From Leucogyrophana mollusca (taxonomy: Eukaryota; Basidiomycota; Agaricomycetes; Boletales): DNA of 32,346 nucleotides. Position 1 is the stretch's first letter. The number at the start of each line of letters is the position of its first letter. Made by a program: the position numbers and the translations under genes. The stretch is taken from contig MU266610.1 in assembly GCA_021014945.1 (NCBI GenBank), forward strand, positions 1-32,346, given 5' to 3'. Positions 20,005 through 29,987 of the stretch are shown in pieces. The notes below the pieces were generated by a model, which did no database searches, was not told the origin of the DNA, and saw only the letters and a list, made by a program, of their open reading frames with translations.

Positions 20005-21180
20005 ATTCTGTCATCCTTTTACGCGTGGGCATAGTTATACATATTCATAATCATGAAATCGCCACCTCAGGCTAGTCGTCTTCGACTATGATCAATACCT
20101 CGTCAGTCGTTTTACCCTTCTCCACTCTCGGCACAGAGTCTTGTTACCAATTCCGGGGCATGAGATCCTTCCTCTGTGGGCCAACACCCTCTACAGCCTA
20201 AGGTCCCTTGGATTAATGCACGCTGCCCACCGGAAAGTGATACCATAAGCGATACCTTACGAGGGAAGAAAGCGTGATGCCTCCGAGTACGACGATGATG
20301 TAGTCCATTCCTTCCACACTTGTCTGCGGTGTTCCGGGAAGAGAGAAACGATAACCGAAACACGAACGACACGATCGCGATCACAGGGAACCTCTGTGCA
20401 AAATGAACAGTCTACATCAGAAGGGTCACACTCACCAGGCATCCAAAATTGAATGGCCCTGGCTCGAAGTTGTACTTGAACACAAAGCAGCCTACGTCGT
20501 CCACCAGAACTCGAACACCAAGCCATCTTACCTTCCCCTTACGAGGAACACAACCCGCAATGTCTAATATGCGACGATGCCCGAGGCCTGAATGCACGCG
20601 CGCACCTACGCTTCCACTGACGGAACTCGTAGATCGACCGGAAGCGCTTGGAGGCGCTTGGTCAACAACTCAGTGTCACGAATCTACTTAGTAGATCAAG
20701 CTATGACTGCTCTTTGACTTTTCTCCAGCCGGAGACAGAAGGCACTTACCTAACTTTAAGTTCATCAATTCACACCATCAAGTTATGTAAATGGAGCAAC
20801 GTGTGACAGAATTTCCTGATATCAGCGTGGAGTCGGGTTTGTCATCAGTGGTTGGAAACTTAGATGATGGCACGACCTGCTTCACTCTGGAGCCCTACGG
20901 AACCTCACTTTCTACCACCTGGCTTCGATTTGACGCTTTGATTCTATGCGACGTCCACAGACACACAATATAGTCGCTGTATCCGTGAAGAGCGGAGTCG
21001 TTGTGGTGTGCGCGTCCCTTGTCGTCGTCGACACGATGGCACTGCAAGGCATCCTCTGATCTGGAACTTTTTGTTATATAAAGATTGCACAAAAGTGTTT
21101 GGACCTGATGAGAGGTATTTAAAGCTGATAAGAAGGGGCGCCGTGGAGTCTATCATCTCCGTGCAAACCAACCTCCCTGG
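20005..21180. other. Intergenic upstream of the P450, no supported gene
   Basis: A minus-strand stretch around 20600-20240 has protein-like text (VRWLGVRVLVDDVG, MDYIIVVLGGITLSSL) but in scattered frames with no recognisable family; it may be a decayed gene. The right end holds the P450 promoter. Confidence 0.3.
21075..21083 (+). promoter_or_regulatory. TATA box of the P450 gene
   Basis: TATATAAAG lies 106 bases before the ATG at 21181, a normal distance for a fungal promoter with a short leader. Confidence 0.5.
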
Positions 21181-23413
21181 ATGTCTCAGTCTATAGACAT
21201 CCGCCTTCCGGTGCTGACCGTCTCTGCCTTTTTAGCGTGGAGAATAGGCTATAGTGTGCTTCAGGGGATTAGATCTTCGACGGTTCCACCGCTACCACCG
21301 GGACCCAGGCCACTCCCCTTCCTGGGAAACGCGCTCGATATTGACTTCAATAAGCCTTGGTTTACCTACACGAAATGGAGAGCCATCTACGGTATCGCTA
21401 CGGCCTTCGTGTGTTTATCATCGACTGACGAGTTGCTTTCCTTTGCTTCTCAGGCGACTTGGTATACTCTCGTCTTCTTGGCCAACAAATCATTGTTCTC
21501 AACTCGGAGGAGACTGCAAGAGTGCTCCTGGATCAGCGCTCCGCCAATTATTCTGATAGACCTCCGATAGCTACAGTGGAGCCGTGAGCAATGGAAAACC
21601 TTTGTTGGGCCGGGGGCATTGCCATTGACACCCTTTATTATACTCAGCTATGGTGTATCATTCAGCACTGTACTCCTTCCTCACGGTGTGACATGGCGCC
21701 TACATAGACGGCTTTTCCATCAAACCTTTCGGTCTGAAGCTGCTCTCAGTTATCGCCCTATGCAACTTCGGAAAGCTCATCAGCTATTGGTGGACATCTC
21801 CGAAGAACCGGATATGTTTGAAGCGCATTTAGGACGGCATGTTTTTGCTATCTGTCGGTTTTCCACCGTGACTGACGCAAAACAGGTATGCAGCCTCCAT
21901 TATCATGTCCGCTGTCTACTGCTACGAGACCACCGGTCGCGACGATCCGTTCGTCGAGACAGTGAAGCGTACTATGGATTTGATCGTTGAAGCTACTTCA
22001 CCCGAGAAAGCAGCTATCCTTGGTGCTATGCCCTGGCGTAATATTGGAACACCTTCCTTCATTTCGCTCTTTGACGCATTTCTCCACTCTAGTTCTTCGT
22101 CTCCCATCCTGGTTCCCTGGTGCGACCTTTAAACGAGGCGCAATCATTTGCCAACAAGCCACAAAGGAGATGATTGACACTCCTTTCAAGCATATGTCTG
22201 ACGGAATGGTGCGTGGTCTTGACGTCGCGTTTGAGTTCCCCAGGATGAACGACGCTGGTCAGGCTTCAGGAGTAGTGGGGTCGTGTATGGCAACAGAATC
22301 TCTAAAAAGATTCACAGACGAAGACGGTTCTTCCCAGTGGGAGACAGCAATCAAGGATGCATGCGCCACTGCATTTGGCGGTTAGCAGCGCGTTTCTTTC
22401 TCAGACATCTAAGTGACTTTTGCACATGACTTTCAGCGGGGTCGGAAACAGTGAGTAGGGGCATTTATCATGTCCCCAGTTTTGCTAAATAAGTCCTAGA
22501 CTTATGCGACAATGCTCGTGTTCGTCCTTGCGATGGTTTTAAACCCAGAAGTGCAAGAACTAGCCCAAGCAGAGATCGACTTAGTAGTGGGTAGTGATAG
22601 GCTCCCTGACTTCGGCGACAGGTCTTCGTTACCCTACGTTGAGGCCGTCCTGCGCGAGACTTTGAGATGGCATCCCGTCAGCCCTCTAGGTGATGATTAG
22701 CCTTGCCGATTTACTGCGAAACGTTAACTGATACACAAGCAGGCATTCCCCACGTCGCAACTGAAAGCGATATATTCGGAGGATATTTCATACCCAAAGG
22801 TGAGTAGGGTATCTGTGGTCGAGTACACGCCATCACAACTGTTTGGATAGGAACAACCTTGATTGCTAACAATTGGTGGGTGCCGAATGCTTGCTTTGGG
22901 TGTCGTCGCTGATGCCACTTCGTAATGCTGAAGGGCAATGTCTCGCAATGAGGCCAAATACCCAGATCCCTCAAAATTCAAACCCGAAAGATTCCTTACC
23001 CCCGAAGGAACCCTGACGGGAGAGACCGCTACCTTCGGATTCGGATTTGGAAGAAGGGTATGTGCTTACGATCTTCTTGGCTCACGCTGCTGACCACGTA
23101 ACAACCCCAGATCTGCCCTGGGCGACACCTGGCTGATGCGTCTATCTGGTCAGCCATGGTCTGCATGCTTGCTATATTCAGGTTCGCCAGGGCCAAGGAC
23201 GATGAAGGAAGAGATACTGAAGTGGAAATTCAATGGAGTCATGGAGTAACCTTGTACGTGGTTCTGCAGGCCTATGATCTCCCCTTGTTTACTTCGCCTT
23301 TCTACAACAGTTACCCGCGTAATTTTCCGTGTCGAATTGTTCCAAGGGTGCCTGGATTCAACTCGGAGAAGCTGGGAATGTTATGCACTGAGCAGACACG
23401 GGATTACCCTTGA
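21181..23413 (+). CDS. Cytochrome P450 monooxygenase, 12 exons, 541 aa
   Basis: Exons 21181-21391, 21454-21583, 21648-21836, 21886-22037, 22093-22380, 22437-22450, 22500-22689, 22743-22799, 22851-22875, 22934-23057, 23111-23253 and 23311-23413 sum to 542 codons. Seen in order: N-terminal membrane anchor, Pro hinge PPLPPGPRPLP (about residues 37-47), C-helix WRLHRR, I-helix oxygen-binding AGSETT (324-329), ExxR as ETLR (381-384), PERF (436-439) and the heme loop FGFGRRICPG with the cysteine ligand at 462. All key residues are present, so the enzyme should be active: an ER-bound, reductase-dependent monooxygenase. Sequence style resembles agaricomycete CYP families annotated as O-methylsterigmatocystin oxidoreductase-like; substrate unknown. 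The third intron (21837-21885) starts with GC, and AGSET is encoded by a 14-nt exon. Confidence 0.92.
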
Positions 23414-23507
23414 CAAATATTAACGTATCGCTTTGAAACACGGTTCAAGTCGTCAATGCGCTCTGTTTGTGTCAGCGTGTGGCTTAAAAGGGAGCATCCA
23501 ATACACT

Positions 23508-23816
23508 CTAGTAAGTGAACACCACAGGGGGGACATCGTTAATACTCTCCGTCAAGCAGTCGATGATCATCTCCGCTGCAGCGCTCAGCTTCTTCCACTC
23601 CTCCAGTTGGGTTGGGAATTCCGCAGGGTGAAACGCTGTGGTTTCGCGGTAACCGCGTATAAAGTCGAAACCCACTGAGGACAGCCGCTTACAGCATTCG
23701 AATATGGCGATTCCAATCGGCCAGTCACTACTTACCAAGCCTTGTCGACAATTCTCGTCGAATACGGGCCCAGAACGCGCACTAGAAGCCGTTGGGAGAA
23801 AGAACAAAACCTCCAC
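23508..23816 (-). CDS. Hypothetical protein fragment next to element X copy 2
   Basis: A minus-strand open frame of about 100 residues reads like real protein (DWPIGIAIFECCKRL, GFDFIRGYRETTAF, QLEEWKKLSAAAEMI) and ends at a stop at 23508-23510. Its upstream part runs into element X, where the same frame is only partly kept. It may be the 3' exon of the gene from which element X came. No family is recognised and the start is unknown. Confidence 0.25.
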   Translation of the reverse strand: MEVLFFLPTASSARSGPVFDENCRQGLVSSDWPIGIAIFECCKRLSSVGFDFIRGYRETTAFHPAEFPTQLEEWKKLSAAAEMIIDCLTESINDVPPVVFTY

Positions 23817-24358
23817 CTAGATTGAATCACCAGTAAAGTATCTGCACAAGCTACGCGAAAACAGAAAGCACAGCACAACATACTATGACAGTACATCAAA
23901 CTCGATCGACGCGCTGCGGCCGGACCCACAGGGGACGGATACCTTCCCAACCTCTTGCACAACGGGGAATGTTCTGGCCTGCCTCGCCGGCAGGCCACGT
24001 ATGATGCGTGCAAACTGCCAACAAATTTTGGAGCACTGGGTCTCGATTAGTGACAAGAAGTGTCGGAAAGTGGCATTATGAATGACGCGACTGATCGATT
24101 TGCGTGTGTTCTTTTCAGAACGACATGCGGATAGCATATTGTAGGCGAGGACAAGGGCTGCTGGGGGAGTTCAAGTTCAGCCAGAGCTACACTTGTAATT
24201 ATAAGCAGTCGCGACTAGACTTAAGCAGGTGGAGGAACGACACGACTGCATCCCCTCTTCTCTTCCAGGGTCAAGTTGAAGAAATGCTGAGTTTGACCGG
24301 GCGGGGTTGGGATTAGCATAACAGATCAGCAAAACAACTCGAGACTAACCAGCGCCTA
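23766..24358 (+). repeat. Dispersed element X, copy 2
   Basis: Homologous to 6514-7056 over its length, about 50 bases longer because of small insertions. Lies just downstream of the P450 and upstream of the aldehyde dehydrogenase. Confidence 0.7.
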
Positions 24359-24859
24359 GAGTCTTACTATAGAAGTGTTGTAACCCGAGCCGAAAGCGAA
24401 GCGCCCCCGCACCGGCACGAAGAGCCTGAAGCGAGTGGGTCTGTGAAACAGTGTTACACGTGAGAGCGAACAGCCTGAGGACGACTCGGTGGAAAACATA
24501 AATCATGGTGACTTCTACGGCTTCCGACCATATAGGCATTAGAAGCCCAACCACCCGACGAACATGTTAGGGCGGAAGTGGCCCGTCAATGCTGATCGCG
24601 CATGTGATCACGGCCGCCGAGTCGCTTAGTATCCGTCCCACATGCTTTGTTGTAACAAGCTACAACGGAATAGGCCCAGGCTGTGAGTTAAGCCTTCGTG
24701 GTATTCCAGCCCATACTGACGAAGCCTGTACTTGGATAAGTTCTTTGAAACTCGAAGCGAACACGGCGTCGCGACCTGTGTCGCTAGCGAAAAGCCGAGT
24801 CGGTGCCGGCTAGGGTCCGCACACCTCTCAAACACCTCTTCATCGCTACCAGATTCTCC
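24359..24859. other. 5' flank of the aldehyde dehydrogenase gene
   Basis: No repeat match and no convincing reading frame. Expected to hold the promoter of the gene starting at 24860; no clear TATA box is seen. Confidence 0.35.
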
Positions 24860-27168
24860 ATGCCGTCGTCCAGTGCCACTGTAAAGCTCGAGTACACACT
24901 CGTAGATGAGATTGACAAGGCAAGTTCTTAATTTACTCGTTGTCTGCTCAAGTACGGGTAGTTGACAGTCGGGCTGCTCGGTACAGATTTACGCGTCTCT
25001 GTGTCATGGTTTTAGATCCGGGAAGCTCAAATCCATTGCTTATCGCAAGCTACAGCTCCTGCAGCTTGCCTACCTCCTCCAGGATAACATACAGCGCTTT
25101 AAAGATGCTTTCGCGGCGGACCTTGGACGTCCTTCGCTGGAGACTGCGTTGTAAGCATCCCAGTTATTGCACAGCTTTGGTCTATTCAATGTGTGGGCCG
25201 ACATCGTAATTTTGCAGTCTTGAACTCGATTCAACGATAAGTGACTGCAAAATCGCCTACGATGGAGTAGAGAAGTGGGCCAAGACAGAGAAAGCTCCAT
25301 TCAGGATCAACTTCACTGCGTTCAACCCTGTCATTCGCAAGGAGCCGAAAGGTGTCGTACTCATCATCAGCCCGTTCAATTATCCTGTATGGACAGCTAT
25401 CGGACCAATGGTAGGTCGCTCGAGTCCCGTCATTTGGACAACGTGATAATACGTTAAACTGAGATTGGAGCCATTGCGGCTGGAAACTCTGTTCTCCTCA
25501 AGCCTTCCGAGCTGTCGTCTGCTGTGAGTGGCCTTATCGCGGAGCTAGTTCCGAAGTACATGGACCCAGATGTGGTGCGAGTGGTTTTGGGGGCGGTTCC
25601 TCAGGCAACTAAGGTGCGCGTTTATCTTATACAGCGTTCTTTAGGTATACTCAGTTTGATCCACTGTTGCACGTAGTTATTGCAGTATCCCTGGGGTCAT
25701 AGTGCGTGACCAGGTTTCCTTGCTGAAAGCGAAATACACGGCTGAATCAACACCATTGCATAGTATTATACACCGGTAAACTTTCTTTCTATCATTCAGC
25801 CAAGCCGAAGGCCGACCACGTAGTACAGGTAGTGCTCGTGTAGCAAAAATTGTCTGCGCAGCTGCCGCTTTAACCCTGTCGCCCGTTTCCGTAGAGGTAT
25901 TGTGTGTCCCTGTCCTCGTGTCCGGGAAATCGGTCTTATTTCGCGCTTCGCAGCTGGGCGGAAAATCTCCTGTTGTCATCGACTCCAAGTGCGACTTGAT
26001 GACTGCGGCTCGGCGCATTCTATGGGGTAAGTGCGTGAACGCGGGCCAAACGTGCATCGCCCCGGACTATATCCTCGTCCCCAAGGAATTTGAGGACACG
26101 TTTGTGCAGGCCCTAAAAGACGTGTAAGTATTTCCCACTTCCTTCTTGGTTCACGCTCTTTTTCCTTTCGGTCTCATACTTTGAATTCACAGCCACGACG
26201 AGTTCTATCCCAATGGAACGAAGGGCTCTTCTGACTTCGGTCACATCGTCAATGCAGGGCATTTTGCACGAATCAAGAACCTGCTCGACAACACCCAGGG
26301 CGAGATCGTGTTCGGCGGAGAGACCAATGAGGCGCAGCTGTATATCGCACCGACGGTTGTGAAATCTGTACAAAAGGGTGATTCTTTGATGAGCGAGTAA
26401 GTCCCTTTACTCTTTGTCGCTCCGGTTTGTGGGGAAAAGCCGCTGAAACCTCCTCAGGGAGCTCTTTGGTCCAGTTCTGCCTATCGTTCCTGTCGACAAC
26501 GTGGACGAGGCCATCGAGTATATCAATGCAAAGTAGGTTCCACGTCTACGTTTAAGGCGAACCCTCACCCCAGTCCATCCGCAAGCGACCATCCTCTTGC
26601 GCTGTATGTTTTCTCTCAGGACGCCGCGTTCAAAGCAAAAGGCAAGCAACTGGACTACATTTCAGCTCGTCGTATTTATCTATATTTTCCAGTGTTCGAT
26701 AACACTCAGAGTGGTTCAGCTATAGCGAATGACGTACTCGTCCAGTGCGCAAGTGAGCTCTTGTTTCTTCCGCGGGCGCGATTTGGGTGGTTGACAGTTT
26801 GCTAGCGGATGGACTACCGTTCGGTGGGATAGGGCCAAGCGGATGTGCGCGATATTTTGCCTTCCATTGAACTGCTGTGCTTAACCCAAAACCTTCCCAC
26901 TTAGCTGGATACTACGGTAGGAAGTACACATTCGATTTGTTCACGCACCTAAGAGCGTCTCTTGACTCCCCGAGCTGGTAAGCCCTCGGTCTTTATGATT
27001 ATGCGAATGCTCTATACTTATCCTTTCCGAATCTCGTTGTATAGGCTGGACAGAATTTTCAAAAGCAGGTATCCACCATACACTGTACGTCTGCCCGCCT
27101 TCCTTCGCTTTCGCATCGTTGATAGATGCCGCCCCCGATCGCGCAGACCAAGAAAGAAGAATTCCTGA
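24860..27168 (+). CDS. Aldehyde dehydrogenase, ALDH3/fatty-aldehyde type, about 16 exons
   Basis: Likely exons: 24860-24919, 24962-24980, 25016-25150, 25218-25410, 25464-25613, 25677-25701, 25764-25775, 25829-25896, 25954-26123, 26193-26396, 26458-26532, 26574-26641, 26693-26752, 26806-26844, 26905-26977 and 27045-27168. The enzyme oxidises aldehydes to acids with NAD(P)+. Seen: KSIAYRKLQLLQL, ISPFNYP, KPSELSSAVSGL, YTGSARVAKIV, general base Glu in VELGGKSPVVID, catalytic Cys in NAGQTC (codon 26053-26055), EELFGPVLPIV and LPFGGIGPSG. This set is typical of ALDH3-type fungal enzymes, many of them membrane-anchored at the C-terminus. From exon 3 onward all phases agree. The join of exons 1, 2 and 3 does not keep frame with canonical sites, so the 5' end is either wrongly spliced here or frameshifted. 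Two introns look GC-AG. The C-terminus is uncertain: the stop at 27166-27168 is the simplest, but more exons up to 27418 are possible. Confidence 0.85.
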
Positions 27169-28195
27169 GGACTGCACTTGGTGTACGCCTTCCTGCGCGA
27201 CCGTCGCCCGCGAGCCTCAGCCGATACGGAGCCGCGAGCGTTACAAATGGTTATGCGTCGCACGATGTAAGTACAAGCAGATCCCGCACCACTGCCCTTT
27301 GATCGCCGTGATTGGTTTTGCTTGTCTCGCGACGGGTCTCACGTGGTGGCCGCCAGTGAGGTTTGCAGTGTTGGACGGCAACAGATGGGCGAGGAAGTTG
27401 ACGGGAATGTTAGAGTGAACGAATCTGCCTAAGGCTGTGAGGGCGCTGTGGTCCCCATATCGAGGGTGGGTAGCCGTTCAGTGTCACTAGCGACTGCTAT
27501 GTCTGCACGTCTGTGATTGAAGAGATATTCAGGCTCGAGTGGATCTTTTCTACTCTCGGACAAATCACACGCGGGCTCGACGCTCAAGACATACTCTTGC
27601 ACCAGCCTGCCCCGAGATTCTGTATAGGATCGGGAGGGTTTGAATCTTGACAAACGAAGCTCAAGCCTACGCCGACACTTGATCGTTCCACGGCCGTGGT
27701 GTGCTCTCGGCACAACCCGACTATCTCGGGTTTCATATTTATATGCCCTCACAGTTTTCCTTTCTTCCCCTCGCTCATTGGTGCCGCCCTTTTGATCTCC
27801 AATCTCATTATTCTTGTTATCTCGATCTCGGATGCCTTCTGAGCATTGGGTCATTTTTACCTGCCATCACTGAATCAAGGACAGGTGGATAATCCATTAC
27901 GTGGGTGTGCATACTGTTTATATGTGCACTTTCCGAAAACGACAATCCCTGGCAAAGCTTATAACGCAACACCCACCCGACCCCAAATCGTTGATGGCAG
28001 AGCAAAGTTCAGTGTAGTCTGGTCACTTGCACGGTCATTTTTGTATGATGCACAGGTCCGTGATACTGATGAAGCGCGAAGTGTCTCGAGATTTCCCCAA
28101 AGCGTTGAGTCACAGGGTTGATAGTAGCTTAAAAGCTCTAGACACCACACAACTGAACAACGCAAAGATTCCAGCTCTCCACACCTAACCGTGCC
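27169..28195. other. Intergenic; possible alternative 3' end of the dehydrogenase
   Basis: A plus-strand frame ending at 27418 encodes a hydrophobic helix (LIAVIGFACLATGLTWW) then RWARKLTGMLE; since fatty-aldehyde dehydrogenases often end in a membrane helix, it could be a missed last exon, but I cannot join it in frame. A minus-strand frame at 27854-27429 (141 residues) has no known domain. The last 200 bases are the promoter of the next gene. Confidence 0.3.
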
Positions 28196-29987
28196 ATGGG
28201 TTCTCTTGAGCCTTTATTCCAATATCAAGCCTGTGACTATCTAACAAGTATGTCATCATTGGGACCATCGACTTGCGATGTTTATAGCAGGTCGATTTTA
28301 TTTCGCAGTGGTGTCAGGAGCTCTCGTTCTGTACGATCAAGGTTGGTGAAATTTTCTGGCGTCAAGCCTTCACCGTTGACAAAGAAGAATCCCGCAGTGC
28401 TTAACCTGGCGGACGAGGTCAGTTCTCTTCCAATCGTTCCTGAGAAAGAATCTTGGTCTAACTACTCTCGAGGTGGATCTAATCTGGGTATGGGACACAG
28501 GTTGCTACGAAGCTATCCTAATCTCACATGGAGGTGACAGAAGCGCCGCTGGACATTCATGACGGCGTTATATTTCGCAGTACGTGTGGCTGTATTGCAT
28601 CTCACTACCTGGCTGGTCATATGGCTGAGGTTTTGCAATTCTATCCACGAACCAGGCTCGTTACGGGGGCTCCTTGTCGATGTAGTGAGTCCAAGCCTTG
28701 CATCTCACAGATTACCACTGACACCACTGCGGAATCGATAGCACGCTTGTTGCGGGTAAGACAGCCATGGAGGTACATCACCACTCCACTGAACACATCA
28801 CACAGCAAACTTGCGTCTAGACTGGACTCTCATGGTTAGCCGTTTTTCGTGCATCTCAGCTGTAAGGAATGCGTCTGATAGATCCAATGTATTAGGGGTA
28901 AAATTCTACTCCTGTCACCGTCTTCATTGCCCGCAATCTGACAGTATTATTCAACACAACTGTGTAGATGTAAGCATAGTGCGATTATACTGATAATAAC
29001 CAAGCGTGCTGATCTCGAGCCGACGTGTGCAAAAGTCATATCTATATACATTGCTGGTGATTGGTTAAATTTCTTGTTTACGGTGACAATGCAAGGTATG
29101 CGAGATAATACGTTCGGGATTATTTCCATTATTTATCGTTCTTCTCTTGTCAGCAATTCTTCTCACGCGGGCCTATGCCCTCTGCAACTGCTCGAAGAGG
29201 ATTCTCGCCTTCCTTCTTGTATGCTTTTCCTGCCAGGCTATTACAGTGTTGGTAATCACTGGAATGCTATTCAACTTTCCAATCGTAGAAAAATATAGTG
29301 CGTTTAAACTCCTTCTCATAAGGTCCGCCTGTTAGCTCAGTAAGCTGAGCACCTATAGTCTTCTCTGTCGGCCCTTTGGTTGGCAGTGTCTTCGAGGGTT
29401 TCAATGCGGACTTTTCGGTACTGCAGCCGTTGCTGATAATTTCCATCATTGTCCAACTGGCATTCGACGCGGTCTTACTTGCTATCGCATTGTTTGTATC
29501 CGTGAAACATGGCCTCCAGTCAAGGAGATTGAACAAAGGATGGTCGGTGAACCCTCTCGTGAAAGCTTTAATAGCAGACCAAACACTCTACTTCGTTTGG
29601 TACGTTGATAGTTTCTGAAACCCTGCAAAGCGTTCATTCACAAACAAAAACACCAGGTTTGCGGTGTGGCAAGCGACTGCCATCCCTGAGTGGATCCCCA
29701 ATTCCACTGCCGGTGGCTCTGCAGTGTTTAGTGGATTCGTCAACGTTTTCAATGGATTGGCGGTCATTGCTGGCCCTCGCATGGTGATCAGTCTCCGTGC
29801 TCAAGAAACCAAGACAAGGGAAGGCACCTTGTGCGCAGAAATGAGCACGATTCAATTTGGGGCTAGGGTCCCGCCATATCAGTCGGTTGGAGAGGGAGAG
29901 CCCAAGCCGCTGGTGGACGATAATCAAAATTTGGACTCCGGCCACCAAGTGGAAATGAATTCCAACCTCGAATACGAACAGCCTTGA
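28196..29987 (+). CDS. DUF6533-type seven-transmembrane protein 2, 12 exons, 345 aa
   Basis: Exons 28196-28247, 28291-28341, 28398-28417, 28473-28487, 28541-28579, 28656-28681, 28742-28755, 28806-28834, 29020-29095, 29154-29297, 29359-29599 and 29657-29987 sum to 346 codons. The family hallmark appears as LVLYDQ, LADEV, VDLIW, then RRWTFMTALYFA. Later helices: WLNFLFTVTMQ, ILLTRAYALC, ILAFLLVCFSCQAITVLVI, LLIISIIVQLAFDAVLL and VFNGLAVIAG, followed by a hydrophilic tail with REGTLCAEMSTIQFG. It is a paralogue of the gene at 18282 (same 15-, 39- and 14-nt exons in the same order) but diverged in sequence. Cellular role unknown. The 185-nt intron 28835-29019 may hide another small exon. Confidence 0.78.

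Noticed and set aside
21858..21885. 28-nt GT-AG intron in the P450 in place of the GC-AG intron
   Set aside because: It would keep frame, but is far below the minimum intron length seen here and would insert residues (HVFAIC) not expected before YAASIIMSAVY.
26798..26844. Acceptor at 26797 for dehydrogenase exon 14
   Set aside because: It gives an in-frame stop (TAG) in the required phase; the acceptor at 26805 restores the conserved DGLPFGGIGPSG.
29325..29375. tRNA-like box (TTAGCTCAGTAAGCTGAGC)
   Set aside because: It resembles a tRNA D-arm/A-box, but there is no B-box or acceptor stem and it spans the intron and acceptor of DUF6533 gene 2.
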